Source: Schwartzia succinivorans DSM 10502 (GTDB taxonomy: Bacteria; Bacillota; Negativicutes; Selenomonadales; Selenomonadaceae). Taken from it: DNA of 64,000 nucleotides. Under the pieces are notes generated by a model. It was given only the letters and a program-made list of their open reading frames with translations, was not told where the DNA came from and made no database searches. The stretch covers positions 582,601 to 646,600 of the forward strand of contig NZ_FQUG01000002.1 in NCBI RefSeq assembly GCF_900129225.1, read 5' to 3'. The number at the start of each line of letters is the position of its first letter. Position 1 is the first letter of the stretch. Position numbers and translations under genes: made by a program. Shown piece by piece: positions 26,197-36,632 of this stretch.

Positions 26197-27408
26197 ATGT
26201 TCACTGAAGAAAATGCAAAAAAAGGCGTTACATTTCCGCTGGGCTTCAAGGCTGCAGGCGTGAAAGCAGGTATCAAAAAAAGCGGAAATCTTGACCTTGC
26301 AGTTATTTATACAGAAAAGGAAGCAGCTGTCGCGGGAACTTTCACGCAGAATCAGGTGTTCGCTGCACCTGTTGCGGTATCCAAGGAGGTCGTAAAAGGC
26401 GGCAAGGCACATGCAATCGTTGCTAATGCGGGCTGTGCAAACGCCTGCACAGGTGAGCAGGGACTTGCCGATGCAAAGGCTATGGCGTCACTTACGGCAA
26501 AGGAACTTGGCTGCGGTGATACAGAGGTTATCGTTGCATCCACAGGAGTAATCGGAGTTAACCTTCCGATGGATAAAATGACAGCAGGAATCAAAAATGC
26601 AGTATCAGAGCTTTCTGAGGATGGAAGTTCAAACGCGGGCAATGCTATTGTTACGACGGATACTTATTCGAAGGCATGCTCCTCGGAGGTTGAAATCGGC
26701 GGCAAAAAGGTTCGCTTTGGTGCCATCGCAAAAGGCTCCGGTATGATTCAGCCGAATATGGCTACCATGCTCTGCTTTATAACGACTGACGCGGATATCG
26801 ACCAGAAGCTTTTGCAGGCTGCTCTTTCCGATGTTGTAGAGGTTACCTTTAACATGATTTCCATCGACGGAGATATGAGTACAAACGACATGGCAATAGT
26901 CATGGCAAACGGTGCGGCAGGCAATAAGAAAATCACGGAAAAGGATGCTGACTACGAGAAATTCGCGGCAGCACTGAAATCCATCTGCACAGGACTTTCA
27001 CAGAGAATCGCTGCTGACGGAGAGGGTGCAACGAAGTTCCTGACAATCAATGTCAGCGGAGCAAAGACCTTTGCTGATGCGAAGCAGGTAGCAATGAGCG
27101 TTGCAAAATCTCCTCTGGTAAAAACGGCCTTCTTCGGACAGGATCCTAACTGGGGACGTGTAATCTGTGCAGTAGGCTATGCGGGAGTTCCAATTGCACC
27201 TGAGAAAACAGTGGTGAAATTCGGCGGCATTCCGGTATACGCGAACGGAGTAGGAGCTTCCTTCGATGAAAAGGCTCTCAGAGATGTTATGTCTGAGCAC
27301 GATATCGTCATAGATATAGCTCTTGGACTTGGAGATGCGGATGCAACTGTATGGTCCTGCGATTTCTCCTATGAATACGTAAAAATCAACGGCGAGTACC
27401 ACACCTGA
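26197..27408 (+). CDS. argJ: Bifunctional ornithine acetyltransferase / N-acetylglutamate synthase
   Basis: 403 aa. ArgJ recycles the acetyl group from acetylornithine to glutamate. The self-cleavage site lies in [15 protein letters not shown] near residue 190, where the Thr becomes the nucleophile of the beta chain. Having argJ explains the lack of argA and argE in the operon; whether the enzyme also makes N-acetylglutamate from acetyl-CoA cannot be told from sequence. The ATG follows GGAGG by eight bases; a TTG further up is not needed. Confidence 0.94.
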   Translation: MFTEENAKKGVTFPLGFKAAGVKAGIKKSGNLDLAVIYTEKEAAVAGTFTQNQVFAAPVAVSKEVVKGGKAHAIVANAGCANACTGEQGLADAKAMASLTAKELGCGDTEVIVASTGVIGVNLPMDKMTAGIKNAVSELSEDGSSNAGNAIVTTDTYSKACSSEVEIGGKKVRFGAIAKGSGMIQPNMATMLCFITTDADIDQKLLQAALSDVVEVTFNMISIDGDMSTNDMAIVMANGAAGNKKITEKDADYEKFAAALKSICTGLSQRIAADGEGATKFLTINVSGAKTFADAKQVAMSVAKSPLVKTAFFGQDPNWGRVICAVGYAGVPIAPEKTVVKFGGIPVYANGVGASFDEKALRDVMSEHDIVIDIALGLGDADATVWSCDFSYEYVKINGEYHT

Positions 27409-27422
27409 TTGGAGGGGTTTGG

Positions 27423-28307
27423 ATGTTTTCACCGCAGGATACGGCAGACATCTTAATCGAGGCTCTGCCATATATACAAAAATTTTCCGGAAAAACAATA
27501 GTCATAAAATACGGCGGAAATGCCATGACGACGCCTGAACTCAAGGCGAAGGTCATGCAGGATATCACCCTGATGAAATTCGTTGGAATACACCCTGTTA
27601 TCGTGCATGGCGGCGGTCCTGATATAACAGGCTTTTTGAAAAAAGTCGGGAAAAAATCCGAGTTTGTCAGCGGACTTCGCGTGACGGATGAGGAGACTAT
27701 GGAAATCGTAGAAATGGTTCTCATAGGAAAGGTTAATTCGGAAATCGTAAACCTTCTGAACCGCAGCGGTAACCGCGCAATTGGTCTTTCGGGAAAGGAT
27801 GCGTCACTCATTCAGGCAAAAAAGAAGCTGGCTGAGGTACATGACAACGGGAAGACAGAGAAGGTAGATATAGGACATGTGGGCGAGGTCGCAAAGATTC
27901 GTGAAGAGGTGGTAAATGACCTCATCGAGCAGGGATATATCCCGGTCATCGCTCCTGTGGGAGTCGGAGAGGACGGAGAAGCCTACAATATTAATGCTGA
28001 CTATGTTGCGGCAGAGGTTGCAGGTGCGTTGAATGCTGAAAAGCTCCTGCTTTTAACAGATGTCGAAGGAATCTACAGGGATTTCGAGGATAAAAGCTCA
28101 TTTATCTCATCTCTTACGGGGAAAGAAGCGAGACAGTACATTGAAGATGGTATCATAGCAGGCGGCATGATACCAAAGGTGGAATCCTGCCTTACGGCAC
28201 TGGATGAAGGGGCGCACAAGACCGCTATCATAGACGGACGTCTGCCGCACTCACTGCTTCTTGAGCTTTTCACATCCCAGGGTATCGGAACAGAAATCGT
28301 GAAGTAA
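27423..28307 (+). CDS. argB: Acetylglutamate kinase
   Basis: 294 aa amino-acid kinase that phosphorylates N-acetylglutamate, the step commonly inhibited by arginine. VIKYGGNAM near residue 27, VHGGGPDI near 65 and the IGLSGKDA loop are the ATP- and substrate-binding marks. The N-terminal helix of ~20 residues before the kinase core is of the kind found in arginine-sensitive hexameric forms. Confidence 0.95.
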   Translation: MFSPQDTADILIEALPYIQKFSGKTIVIKYGGNAMTTPELKAKVMQDITLMKFVGIHPVIVHGGGPDITGFLKKVGKKSEFVSGLRVTDEETMEIVEMVLIGKVNSEIVNLLNRSGNRAIGLSGKDASLIQAKKKLAEVHDNGKTEKVDIGHVGEVAKIREEVVNDLIEQGYIPVIAPVGVGEDGEAYNINADYVAAEVAGALNAEKLLLLTDVEGIYRDFEDKSSFISSLTGKEARQYIEDGIIAGGMIPKVESCLTALDEGAHKTAIIDGRLPHSLLLELFTSQGIGTEIVK

Positions 28308-28323
28308 TCCGGAGGGAATACAC

Positions 28324-29523
28324 ATGAAGGAAACAGATGAACAGATATATGAAAAGGACCGGAATTCATATCTTCCGGTGTTTGCCCGCTATGACATTGT
28401 GCTTGACCACGGCGACGGCATGTACGTATACGATTCAAACGGAAAAAAATACATAGACTTCCTTGGCGGTATCGCAGTAAATGTTCTTGGACATGCTCAT
28501 CCAGCGCTTGTAAAGGCAGTATCCGAGCAGGCAGGAAAAATGATTCACTGCTCGAACCTTTACTACACGCAGGCACAGGCAGATGCTGCGGATAAGTTGG
28601 TGAAGCTGAGCGGCCTTGGGAAAGTATTTTTCGGAAACTCAGGAGCTGAGGCAAATGAGGGTGCAATAAAGCTTGCCCGCAAATACGCGTGGCACAAAAA
28701 TCCTGAAAAGATTCAGATTATCGCGGCAAATATGAGTTTTCACGGAAGAACCTATGCAACGCTGACGGCTACAGGTCAGCCGCATTACCACGAGGGCTAT
28801 GGACCATTGGTTGAAGGCTTTGATTACGTGGATTTCGGAGATATAGATGCTTTTGAAAAGCTCATGAGTGAAAAAACCTGCGCGGTAATGCTGGAAACCA
28901 TACAGGGAGAAGGCGGTGTATATGTACCGCCTGATGACTATTACAAGAAAGTCCGGGCTCTCTGTGATAAATATGATGCTTGTCTCATACTCGATGAAAT
29001 TCAGTGTGGCATGGGCCGTACGGGAACATTTTTTGCGTATGAGCAGTACGGAATAAAGCCGGATATTGTAACGCTTGCCAAAGGTCTTGCGGGAGGAGTT
29101 CCCATTGGCGCCTTCATCGCATCCGACGAGGTGGCCAAGGCTTTCGCCCCAGGTGATCATGGCTCAACCTTCGGAGGAAATCCTCTTGCATGTGCAGCTG
29201 CGAATGTGGTTCTCAATGAGATGACAAAGCCGGAGTTCCTGAAGCACGTCAACGAAGTCGGCGGATATTTCAAGGGAAGACTGGAAAAGCTTGCAGAAAA
29301 ATATCCTGCACTTGTAAAAGAGGTCCGGGGCAAGGGGCTTATCCTGGGTATGGAGCTTACAAAACCCGGAAGAGATATTGTAAACGCCTGCCTTGAGGAA
29401 GGTGCAATAATCAACTGCACAGTCGGGACAGTACTCAGATTTGTACCGCCGCTTATCGTTACAAAGGAACAGATTGATGAGCTTATGGCCGTACTTGAAA
29501 AGGTACTTCCGAAATTTGCATAA
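28324..29523 (+). CDS. argD: Acetylornithine aminotransferase
   Basis: 399 aa class-III PLP enzyme. The PLP lysine is in TLAKGLAGGVPIGAF near residue 255, after LILDEIQCGMGRTG, and NSGAEANEGAIKLARKYA binds the phosphate. It makes N-acetylornithine from the semialdehyde with glutamate as amino donor. In many bacteria the enzyme also serves lysine synthesis. Confidence 0.94.
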   Translation: MKETDEQIYEKDRNSYLPVFARYDIVLDHGDGMYVYDSNGKKYIDFLGGIAVNVLGHAHPALVKAVSEQAGKMIHCSNLYYTQAQADAADKLVKLSGLGKVFFGNSGAEANEGAIKLARKYAWHKNPEKIQIIAANMSFHGRTYATLTATGQPHYHEGYGPLVEGFDYVDFGDIDAFEKLMSEKTCAVMLETIQGEGGVYVPPDDYYKKVRALCDKYDACLILDEIQCGMGRTGTFFAYEQYGIKPDIVTLAKGLAGGVPIGAFIASDEVAKAFAPGDHGSTFGGNPLACAAANVVLNEMTKPEFLKHVNEVGGYFKGRLEKLAEKYPALVKEVRGKGLILGMELTKPGRDIVNACLEEGAIINCTVGTVLRFVPPLIVTKEQIDELMAVLEKVLPKFA

Positions 29524-29538
29524 TCAGGGGGAATCAAC

Positions 29539-30477
29539 ATGTCAACATTAAAAGGGAAAGACCTGTTGTCGCTCCATGAACTTACCGTCGATGAGATGGA
29601 AGAAATTCTTGAGCTTGCGGCGGAGCTTAAAGCGATGCAGAAGGCCGGTGTTCAGCATCATCTGCTGGAAGGAAAAACACTTGGCATGATTTTTGAAAAA
29701 TCTTCTACACGTACCCGTGTCTCATTCGAGACAGGTATGTATCAGCTTGGAGGACAGGCACTGTTCCTGTCGAACCGCGATTTGCAGATAGGACGCGGAG
29801 AGCCGATAGAAGATACGGCGCGCGTGCTTTCAAGATATCTCGACGGCATCATGATCCGTACATTCGGGCATGATAAGCTTGTTGAATTTGCAAAATGGGC
29901 AGATGTGCCTGTTATCAACGCGCTGACAGACCTTTTGCATCCCTGCCAGGTGCTGGCGGACATGCTCACAATCCGTGAACATCTCGGAAAGAACCTCAAG
30001 GGGCTGAAGCTGGCATATATCGGTGACGGCAACAACATGACCAATTCACTCATGTATGGCTGTGCCAAAATGGGAATGAACTTTGCGGCAGCAACTCCCA
30101 AAGGCTATGAGCCGGATGCGGAGGTAGTGAAAAACGCAAAGGCAGACGCAAAAGCGACAGGCGCAAAGATTGTACTCACAAATGACGTAAAAGAAGCCGC
30201 AAAGGACGCGGATGTTCTTTATACTGATGTCTGGGTAAGCATGGGAGAAGAAGAGGAACGCGAAAAACGCCTAAAGGACCTGGCAGGCTACCAGATAAAC
30301 AAGGAGCTTCTCAAAAAGGCAGGAAAGCGTGCTGTCGTTATGCACTGTCTCCCTGCACATCGGGGAGAGGAAATTACTGCGGATGTATTTGAGGACAATG
30401 CAGATGTCATTTTCGACGAAGCAGAGAACCGTTTACATGCACAAAAAGCAGTATTAGCCTTGACTATGGGCGATTAA
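29539..30477 (+). CDS. argF: Ornithine carbamoyltransferase
   Basis: 312 aa. The carbamoyl-phosphate site EKSSTRTRVSFE near residue 53, LLHPCQ near 137 and the ornithine loop HCLPAHRGEE near 275 are complete. It forms citrulline. Being inside a synthesis operon with an ARG box, it is most likely the anabolic form. Confidence 0.96.
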   Translation: MSTLKGKDLLSLHELTVDEMEEILELAAELKAMQKAGVQHHLLEGKTLGMIFEKSSTRTRVSFETGMYQLGGQALFLSNRDLQIGRGEPIEDTARVLSRYLDGIMIRTFGHDKLVEFAKWADVPVINALTDLLHPCQVLADMLTIREHLGKNLKGLKLAYIGDGNNMTNSLMYGCAKMGMNFAAATPKGYEPDAEVVKNAKADAKATGAKIVLTNDVKEAAKDADVLYTDVWVSMGEEEEREKRLKDLAGYQINKELLKKAGKRAVVMHCLPAHRGEEITADVFEDNADVIFDEAENRLHAQKAVLALTMGD

Positions 30478-30530
30478 ACGTATACATTAAATAAGTATTG
30501 TATTTCATATCATAAGGAGCGATTTACATT

Positions 30531-31757
30531 ATGGCAAACGAAAAGAAAGTAACAAAGGTAGCACTTGCATATTCCGGCGGTCTTGATACGTCCTGCATCA
30601 TTCCGTGGCTTAAAGAGAATTATGACGGATGCGAAGTCATCGCAGTCTGTGCGGATATCGGACAGGGTGATGAGCTCAATGTTGTTCATGACAAAGCTCT
30701 CGCATCGGGTGCATCCAAGGTATTCATTGCCGACCTTACAGAGGAATTCCTCACAGGCTATGTATGGCCGACACTTAAGGCTGGAGCTGTTTATGAGGGC
30801 AAATATCTTCTCGGTACATCCTTCGCACGTCCTGTAATCGCAAAGAAGCTTGTTGAAATTGCGAAGCAGGAAGGCTGCGACGCAATCGCACACGGCGCAA
30901 CGGGCAAAGGCAACGACCAGGTTCGTTTCGAGCTTTCCGTTAAAGCACTCGCTCCTCAGCTCAAAATCATTACACCGTGGCGTGAATGGAAAATCCGCTC
31001 CCGTGAGGAAGCTATCGAATACGCAAAACAGCACAACATTCCTATCGCAACTGCCAACAAAACATACAGCATGGACCGCAACATCTGGCATTTGAGCCAT
31101 GAAGGTTCTGATCTTGAGGATCCGTGGAATGCACCGAAGGACGACATGTTCCTCGTCACGAAGACACCGGAGCAGGCACCGGACAAAGACGAAATCATCG
31201 AAATTGATTTCGAGAAGGGTATTCCTGTTGCAGTAAACGGTAAGAAGATGAATGCTACAGAGCTTCTTACTACTCTGAATGAAATCGGCGCAAAGAACGG
31301 TATCGGTATCACGGATATCTGCGAAAACCGTCTTGTCGGTATGAAATCCCGTGGTGTTTACGAAAACCCGGGCGGAGCTATTCTCTACTATGCACACCGC
31401 GAGCTTGAGTATCTCTGCCTCGACCGCACGACACTTCACTATAAAGAACTCGTTGCTAATCAGTATGCAGAGCTCGTCTACAACGGTATGTGGTTCTCCC
31501 AGCTCCGTGAGGCCTTGGATGCATTCGTTGACAGCACGCAGCGCACAGTTACAGGTACGGTTAAACTGAAGCTCTACAAGGGTAATATTATCTCCGCAGG
31601 TGCTAAATCCGAATACTCCCTCTACAGCCATGATTTCGTAACCTTTGAAGAAGATGATGTATACAATCAGGCTGACGGTACTGGCTTCGTAAACCTTTTC
31701 GGTCTGCCGCTTAAGGTCCGTGCTCTCATGCAGGAAAAAACGGGGCTTCTGAAATGA
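30531..31757 (+). CDS. argG: Argininosuccinate synthase
   Basis: 408 aa. The N-terminal PP-loop [18 protein letters not shown] binds ATP, and the [15 protein letters not shown] block binds citrulline. It joins citrulline and aspartate. The 53-bp gap before it is the largest within the operon and could hold a weak internal promoter, but none is clear. It overlaps argH by four bases. Confidence 0.96.
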   Translation: MANEKKVTKVALAYSGGLDTSCIIPWLKENYDGCEVIAVCADIGQGDELNVVHDKALASGASKVFIADLTEEFLTGYVWPTLKAGAVYEGKYLLGTSFARPVIAKKLVEIAKQEGCDAIAHGATGKGNDQVRFELSVKALAPQLKIITPWREWKIRSREEAIEYAKQHNIPIATANKTYSMDRNIWHLSHEGSDLEDPWNAPKDDMFLVTKTPEQAPDKDEIIEIDFEKGIPVAVNGKKMNATELLTTLNEIGAKNGIGITDICENRLVGMKSRGVYENPGGAILYYAHRELEYLCLDRTTLHYKELVANQYAELVYNGMWFSQLREALDAFVDSTQRTVTGTVKLKLYKGNIISAGAKSEYSLYSHDFVTFEEDDVYNQADGTGFVNLFGLPLKVRALMQEKTGLLK

Positions 31758-33181
31758 GTGAGAAGCTGTGGGGCGGACGTTTTACTAAAACGACCGACGA
31801 AATGATAAATGAGTTTCAGGCTTCCATCGGTTTTGATAAGCGAATGTATCACGAGGATATCGCTGGCTCCATAGCACATGCTTCAATGCTTGCCAAGTGC
31901 GGCATTATCAGTGAAGAGGACCGTGATAAAATCGTTGGCGGATTAAAGGATATTCTCGCACGTATAGAAAAGGGCGACTTTGAGTTTGATGTTGCCTTTG
32001 AGGATATCCATATGAACATCGAGAAGCGTCTTACAGATGCAATTGGTGAAGCAGGCGGCCGTCTGCATACGGCGCGTAGCAGAAACGACCAGGTCGCTCT
32101 CGACACTCACATGTATGTCCGCAGAGAAGCAGTCGAAGTTGAAAAGCTCATTCTTGATATGCAGAAGGCTCTCGTTGAGACTGCTGAAAAATACAGTGAT
32201 GTAATCATGCCGGGCTATACGCATCTGCAAAGGGCGCAGCCGATTCTTTTCGGACACCATCTTCTGGCATATTTCTCTATGTTCAGCCGCGACTTTGCAA
32301 GGTTCAACGGGGTGTATCAGCGTGCGGACATCATGCCTCTCGGTGCCGGCGCGCTTGCGGGAACCACCTTTCCGATTGACCGCCGTTTCGTAGCGGAGTT
32401 CTTGAATTTCGAGAATATCTATACGAACAGTCTTGATGCCGTCAGCGACCGTGACTACATCATGGAATTCCTTTCTGCAGCGTCAATGCTCATGGTACAT
32501 CTCTCCCGTCTCAGTGAGGAGACCATTCTGTGGTGTTCCCGCGAGTTCTCATTTGTAGAGCTTGATGACGCGCACTGCACAGGCTCATCAATGATGCCTC
32601 AGAAAAAGAATCCTGATGTGTCTGAGCTGGTACGCGGCAAAACAGGACGCGTTATAGGCCATCTCATGGCAATGCTTACGACGGTCAAAGGACTGCCGCT
32701 GGCGTATAACAAGGACCTGCAGGAGGATAAGGAAGGAATCTTCGATGCTATCGACACGGTCAAGTTCAGCCTTGCCGTATATGCCCGTATTCTGCGCGGC
32801 ATGAAGGTGAACCGCGACATTATGAAACGTGCGGTTGATGAAGATTTCTCCAATGCCACGGACCTTGCAGACTATCTTGCAAAAAAAGGAATGCCATTCC
32901 GACAGGCTCATGCTGTGTCGGGACAGGCTGTTCACTACTGCATAGAGCATCATAAATGGCTCGTTGACCTCACCATGGACGAATTCAAAGCACTTTCGCC
33001 AATGTTTGACGAGGACATAAAGGATGCAATTCTTCCGGAAACCTGCGTAAAGACGCGCAATTCTCTCGGAGGAACCTCTTATGAGCAGGTTGACCTTCAG
33101 ATTCGCGCGGCAAAGGGACTCATGGATACGGAAAGAAAAATTACCGAAGAACATGAGGACAAGCAGATTCAGGTAGACTAA
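31754..33181 (+). CDS. argH: Argininosuccinate lyase
   Basis: 475 aa of the fumarase/aspartase fold. The family signature [19 protein letters not shown] lies near residue 280 and [12 protein letters not shown] near residue 110. It splits argininosuccinate into arginine and fumarate and ends the pathway. Its ATG overlaps the argG stop (ATGA), which couples translation of the two. Confidence 0.96.
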   Translation: MSEKLWGGRFTKTTDEMINEFQASIGFDKRMYHEDIAGSIAHASMLAKCGIISEEDRDKIVGGLKDILARIEKGDFEFDVAFEDIHMNIEKRLTDAIGEAGGRLHTARSRNDQVALDTHMYVRREAVEVEKLILDMQKALVETAEKYSDVIMPGYTHLQRAQPILFGHHLLAYFSMFSRDFARFNGVYQRADIMPLGAGALAGTTFPIDRRFVAEFLNFENIYTNSLDAVSDRDYIMEFLSAASMLMVHLSRLSEETILWCSREFSFVELDDAHCTGSSMMPQKKNPDVSELVRGKTGRVIGHLMAMLTTVKGLPLAYNKDLQEDKEGIFDAIDTVKFSLAVYARILRGMKVNRDIMKRAVDEDFSNATDLADYLAKKGMPFRQAHAVSGQAVHYCIEHHKWLVDLTMDEFKALSPMFDEDIKDAILPETCVKTRNSLGGTSYEQVDLQIRAAKGLMDTERKITEEHEDKQIQVD

Positions 33182-33186
33182 AAAAC

Positions 33187-33230
33187 AGACTGCGGAAAAG
33201 CATATTTGCTGTTTTTCTGCAGTCTTTTTT
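33187..33230 (+). terminator. Terminator of the arginine operon
   Basis: Stem agactgc-gaaaa/ttttt-gcagtct with a T6 tail, six bases after the argH stop. Confidence 0.85.
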
Positions 33231-33308
33231 ATGCAAAAATTCGGTCCTGCCCGTGAAAAAATCTATGTATCTGTGATACAATGGAAAGCGGAAAGGGGAT
33301 ACTGAGGC

Positions 33309-33503
33309 ATGAAACTTCTTAAGACAATAAAACCGTTGGACTGGCTGATTATGGTCGTAGCGGTGTTGGTTTTAGTTCAGATGAATTTTTCTCATCTGAT
33401 GGTAGAGGATGTACTCTATCTTACCGCCATCATCATGTGGAGCGGCGGTCTTTTGGTGAGGCTGTATCTGCAGTCAAGAAAACTTAACAGCGACAAGAGC
33501 TGA
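33309..33503 (+). CDS. Small two-helix membrane protein of unknown function
   Basis: 64 aa. Two hydrophobic stretches (WLIMVVAVLVLVQMNF and VLYLTAIIMWSGGLLVRLYL) with a positive C-terminus. A GGGG/GAGG site precedes the ATG. It stands alone between terminators, so it is its own transcription unit. No family was recognised. Confidence 0.55.
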   Translation: MKLLKTIKPLDWLIMVVAVLVLVQMNFSHLMVEDVLYLTAIIMWSGGLLVRLYLQSRKLNSDKS

Positions 33504-33508
33504 AAGAG

Positions 33509-33534
33509 ACGGCAGCATGAATGCCGTTTTTCTG
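33509..33534 (+). terminator. Terminator after the small membrane protein
   Basis: Stem acggca/tgccgt with a T-run directly after the stop. Confidence 0.75.
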
Positions 33535-33552
33535 ATATGACTAAATCGTTTT

Positions 33553-33592
33553 GTACTGCCGGGCAAGTAAGCTTTACGGCAGTATTTTTTTG
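33553..33592 (+). terminator. Second terminator in tandem
   Basis: Stem tactgccg/cggcagta with a T7 tail. Tandem with the one at 33509. Confidence 0.75.
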
Positions 33593-33689
33593 TTTCCATA
33601 CGAATAAATTAATCACATAAAAAGGCACTTTTCGTCTTAGAATGATGCTGTCTTGAATAATTAAAACCGCGTGTGAATAGGCGTCAGGT

Positions 33690-33718
33690 TTGACATTGAA
33701 GCGTTAAATCTCTATACT
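33690..33718 (+). promoter_or_regulatory. Strong sigma-70 promoter of the envelope operon
   Basis: TTGACA, 17-base spacer, TATACT, 36 bases before the ATG of the ComEC-like lipoprotein gene. Confidence 0.75.
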
Positions 33719-33754
33719 TATACTCAGTATTGCCTTTATATATAAGAAAGGAAG

Positions 33755-34699
33755 ATGCAGTTGAAACGAAATAAAATGTGCCTTTCACTGATGGCGCTTC
33801 TGATGACGTTTATGATGCTTGCCGCGGGATGCGGTGGCAAAGGCTCTGCCGGGAGCGGTTCATCCGCACAGGCGGCGGGCAAGGTCACTATAAAGATGCT
33901 GGACGTAGGGCAGGGCGATGCTGTGCTTATCCGTACTGCGGAGCAGACTGTGCTTATAGATACAAGTGATGTTGATGAAAAACAGAAGCTTCGCGATGCT
34001 CTGAAGAAAGAAAATGTAAAGGTTGTTGATAAGCTGATTATCACGCATCCGCATGCAGATCATATGGGCGGCGCGACTCTTGTGATGAATGAGTGCGAGG
34101 TAAAGGCTGTCTATGACAATGGACAGACCGCGACCACGAAGCTTTATCGTGATTATCTGAAGACGATTAAATCAAAGGGAATCGCATATAAGGCGCTTCG
34201 CGACGGAGACCGTCTTGATTTCGGCGGCGGCGTATCCTTTGAGGTTCTGAGCCCCACTGAGGATATGGTAAAAGAGGGCGGACACGATGAAAAGGGAAAG
34301 GTGAATCTGAATCTCAATTCTATTGTTGGACGTCTGGTATTCGGTGATTTTTCAATGATGTTCACGGGTGATGCGGAAGCACCGTCCGAACAGGGGATTA
34401 TGAAGCGCCATGCTCCGAAGGAGCTTAAGAGTACGCTTTTGAAGTCGGGTCACCATGGCAGCAAGACATCTTCAAGTGATAAGTTTTTGAAGGCGGTGCA
34501 GCCTGAGGCGGCACTGATTTCCTGCGGTAAGGGTAATGAGTATCATCATCCGCATCCTTCGACGCGGAAAAAGTACGCAAAACATAAGATAGATTTCTAT
34601 CGTACCGATGTGAACGGGATGATTACTGTTGAGTCAGACGGTCATTCTTATACTCTCAATGTTGAACGCGGTACAAAAAATGATGAGACAGGAAATTGA
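33755..34699 (+). CDS. ComEC/Rec2-related metallo-hydrolase lipoprotein
   Basis: 314 aa. A lipoprotein signal peptide ends in LAAGC (lipobox), then a Gly/Ser/Ala linker leads a metallo-beta-lactamase domain like the C-terminal domain of ComEC: LDVGQGDAVLIRT near residue 50, THPHADHMGG near 95, SGHHGSKTSS near 230. Such domains are putative nucleases; the free, lipid-anchored form works outside the inner membrane, possibly on extracellular DNA. It heads an operon with DUF3006, an amidase and a GerMN protein. The ATG sits close to the AAAGGA site; a TTG two codons on is an alternative start. Confidence 0.82.
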   Translation: MQLKRNKMCLSLMALLMTFMMLAAGCGGKGSAGSGSSAQAAGKVTIKMLDVGQGDAVLIRTAEQTVLIDTSDVDEKQKLRDALKKENVKVVDKLIITHPHADHMGGATLVMNECEVKAVYDNGQTATTKLYRDYLKTIKSKGIAYKALRDGDRLDFGGGVSFEVLSPTEDMVKEGGHDEKGKVNLNLNSIVGRLVFGDFSMMFTGDAEAPSEQGIMKRHAPKELKSTLLKSGHHGSKTSSSDKFLKAVQPEAALISCGKGNEYHHPHPSTRKKYAKHKIDFYRTDVNGMITVESDGHSYTLNVERGTKNDETGN

Positions 34700-34715
34700 T
34701 TGAAAGGAGATATTC

Positions 34716-34934
34716 ATGAAGGCAGTTATTGACCGTTTTGAGGAAGATAAAGCGGTATTGCTCGTAGGAGAGGACGAGGATGTAAAGGTTGTTTTTCCAA
34801 AGGAGTATTTGCCGAAGGAGGCAGAGGAGGGCGATTATCTTTCCGTGGATATTTCGATAGACACGGAAGCAACAGAGGCAGCCCGTGCCGAGGCAGAGGC
34901 TCTTTTGAAAGAGCTTAAGGGAGATAACGAATGA
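34716..34934 (+). CDS. DUF3006 small acidic protein
   Basis: 72 aa. KAVIDRFEEDKAVLLVGEDE and VFPKEYLPKEAEEGDYL are the marks of DUF3006, a small beta-rich family often encoded next to ComEC-like hydrolases, as here. The function is unknown. It overlaps the amidase gene by four bases, so translation is coupled. Confidence 0.75.
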   Translation: MKAVIDRFEEDKAVLLVGEDEDVKVVFPKEYLPKEAEEGDYLSVDISIDTEATEAARAEAEALLKELKGDNE

Positions 34935-35989
34935 GGGCTGCAGCTGTGTGCCGGTTCCTTTGGGTGCTTCTTCTCGGCATCTTTATGATGCCGGTGGGAG
35001 TGGAAGCGGCTCCGATGCATGAGATTGTATCGGTTTCTTCTTCTATTGTTGAGGAGGATGGAGCAACATTCCTTCGGACGGAAATAGGTCTTTCCAAGGG
35101 CGCTGCAGATTATACGGTAAAGACGGGGAGCATTCTTCATCCGAATCGTCTCTGTATTGAGATAGAGAATACGAAGGCAGGAGATGTGCCAAAGGAGATG
35201 CGGCTTGATGCGGCATATGCCAAGTCGGCGCGTATACGCGAGAAGGATAAAAATATTCAGGTGTTATTCTCGCTGGCAGGTCTTGCTGAGGATGAGGGAT
35301 TCCGTATCTCTACTTTAGAGGCTGACAAGAAGAATAAGAAGCCTTTCCGTATCGTTGTTGATATTTATGAGGCAGGTTACGTTCGGAGAGGGTATGTAGA
35401 CGGGCTCAAGGGGCATCATATTGTGGTTGATCCGGGTCACGGAGGTACAGACCAGGGAGCTTCAGGTCCTTCGGGGCTTCTGGAGAAGGATGTTACCTTG
35501 GCTGTGTCACTGAAGCTTCGTGATATTCTTGAGAATTCCGGGGCGTATGTGACGCTTACCCGTGAGGATGACCGTGATGTGTGGGGGCCGTCGGCGACAG
35601 ATGGTCAGGAGCTTCAGGCCCGCGCTGATGTGGGTGAGAATACTCCGGGGACTGAGGTTTTTTTGAGTGTACACTGCAACGCATTCAGTTCTTCGGCATC
35701 TCACGGAACAGAGACTTATTATTACTACGGAAAATCCTGGCAGGATGAGCTTTTGGCCCAGAATCTCCAGGAGGCCATGCTGGAGCATAATGGTCTGCAT
35801 GACCGTGGTGTTAAGTCTGCGAGGTTTTATGTTCTAAGGAATACATCTATGCCGGCTGCGCTGGTGGAGCTTGCTTTCATAACGAATTATGATGAGGAGG
35901 CTCTTTTGGGGGACGATGCGTTCCAGGAGGATATGGCTATGTCACTTGCTGAAGGTTTGGCAAATTATTTCGCGGTAAGCGGAAAGTGA
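34931..35989 (+). CDS. N-acetylmuramoyl-L-alanine amidase with AMIN domain
   Basis: 352 aa. A signal peptide (FLWVLLLGIFMMPVGVEAA) is followed by an AMIN domain (residues ~35-150) that targets cell-wall sites, and an Amidase_3 domain: IVVDPGHGGTDQGASG (Zn His), LLEKDVTLAVSLKL (Glu), SVHCNAF (His), ALVELAFITN (catalytic Glu). It cuts the bond between muramic acid and the stem peptide, typically during cell separation. The partner GerMN gene 19 bp on is a frequent companion in Gram-positive-related lines. Confidence 0.9.
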   Translation: MRAAAVCRFLWVLLLGIFMMPVGVEAAPMHEIVSVSSSIVEEDGATFLRTEIGLSKGAADYTVKTGSILHPNRLCIEIENTKAGDVPKEMRLDAAYAKSARIREKDKNIQVLFSLAGLAEDEGFRISTLEADKKNKKPFRIVVDIYEAGYVRRGYVDGLKGHHIVVDPGHGGTDQGASGPSGLLEKDVTLAVSLKLRDILENSGAYVTLTREDDRDVWGPSATDGQELQARADVGENTPGTEVFLSVHCNAFSSSASHGTETYYYYGKSWQDELLAQNLQEAMLEHNGLHDRGVKSARFYVLRNTSMPAALVELAFITNYDEEALLGDDAFQEDMAMSLAEGLANYFAVSGK

Positions 35990-36008
35990 GCAGAGGGGAT
36001 AAAGAGTT

Positions 36009-36572
36009 ATGCGAAATTTCGTTAAATGTCTTTTGGTCTGCATGATGGCGGCACTTATGCTGCTGACGGTTGGCTGCGATAAAGAGCAGGAAAAGAGCAA
36101 GGAGCAGCCGCAGCAAAAACAGGAGCAGCAGAAGAAGCCTGAACAGCCGCAGCAGAAGCCTGCTGATGAAAAGGTAACAGTCAAGCTGTATTATCCGACG
36201 GAGGACGCCGAGAAGCTTAAGTTTGTTGAGCTGAAGGTCCCCGCAAAGGATAAGTACAAGGCGTCCGTGGAGGCTTTGATTGCCGGTACGAAGCAGAGCG
36301 GTCTTACAGGGATTTTCCCGAAGGGCGTAAAGCTTCGCAGCGTAAAGGTGAAGGACGGTCTTGCTACTGTCGATTTTACAAAGGAGCTTACGACACGTTT
36401 TGTCGGGGGCTCGACGGGAGAAGAGATGCTTGTGGGTTCTCTCGTCAATACTTTGACTGAGTTTCCGGAGGTAACATCTGTATTGATTCTTGTTGAAGGA
36501 AAAGAGATTGATACGATTTCCGGGCATTTGGATACCAGCGTTCCTTTCAAGCGCATGGGCGAGCTATTGTGA
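36009..36572 (+). CDS. GerMN-domain lipoprotein
   Basis: 187 aa. Lipoprotein signal peptide with LTVGC, then a ~35-residue low-complexity linker of Q, K, E and P, and a GerMN domain (VKLYYPTEDAEKLKFVE to VTSVLILVEGKE). GerM acts in spore formation in Bacillus, but the domain also occurs in non-spore-formers, where it goes with wall amidases. Probably anchored in an envelope membrane and paired with the amidase. Confidence 0.85.
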   Translation: MRNFVKCLLVCMMAALMLLTVGCDKEQEKSKEQPQQKQEQQKKPEQPQQKPADEKVTVKLYYPTEDAEKLKFVELKVPAKDKYKASVEALIAGTKQSGLTGIFPKGVKLRSVKVKDGLATVDFTKELTTRFVGGSTGEEMLVGSLVNTLTEFPEVTSVLILVEGKEIDTISGHLDTSVPFKRMGELL

Positions 36573-36579
36573 TGTTCTT

Positions 36580-36611
36580 CCCCCACCTTCAGCAGGTGGG
36601 GGTTATTTTGT
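36580..36611 (+). terminator. Terminator after the envelope operon
   Basis: Stem cccccacct/aggtggggg with a short TTATTTTG tail. Confidence 0.75.
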
Positions 36612-36632
36612 ATCAGATAAAGGAGAATTGGA

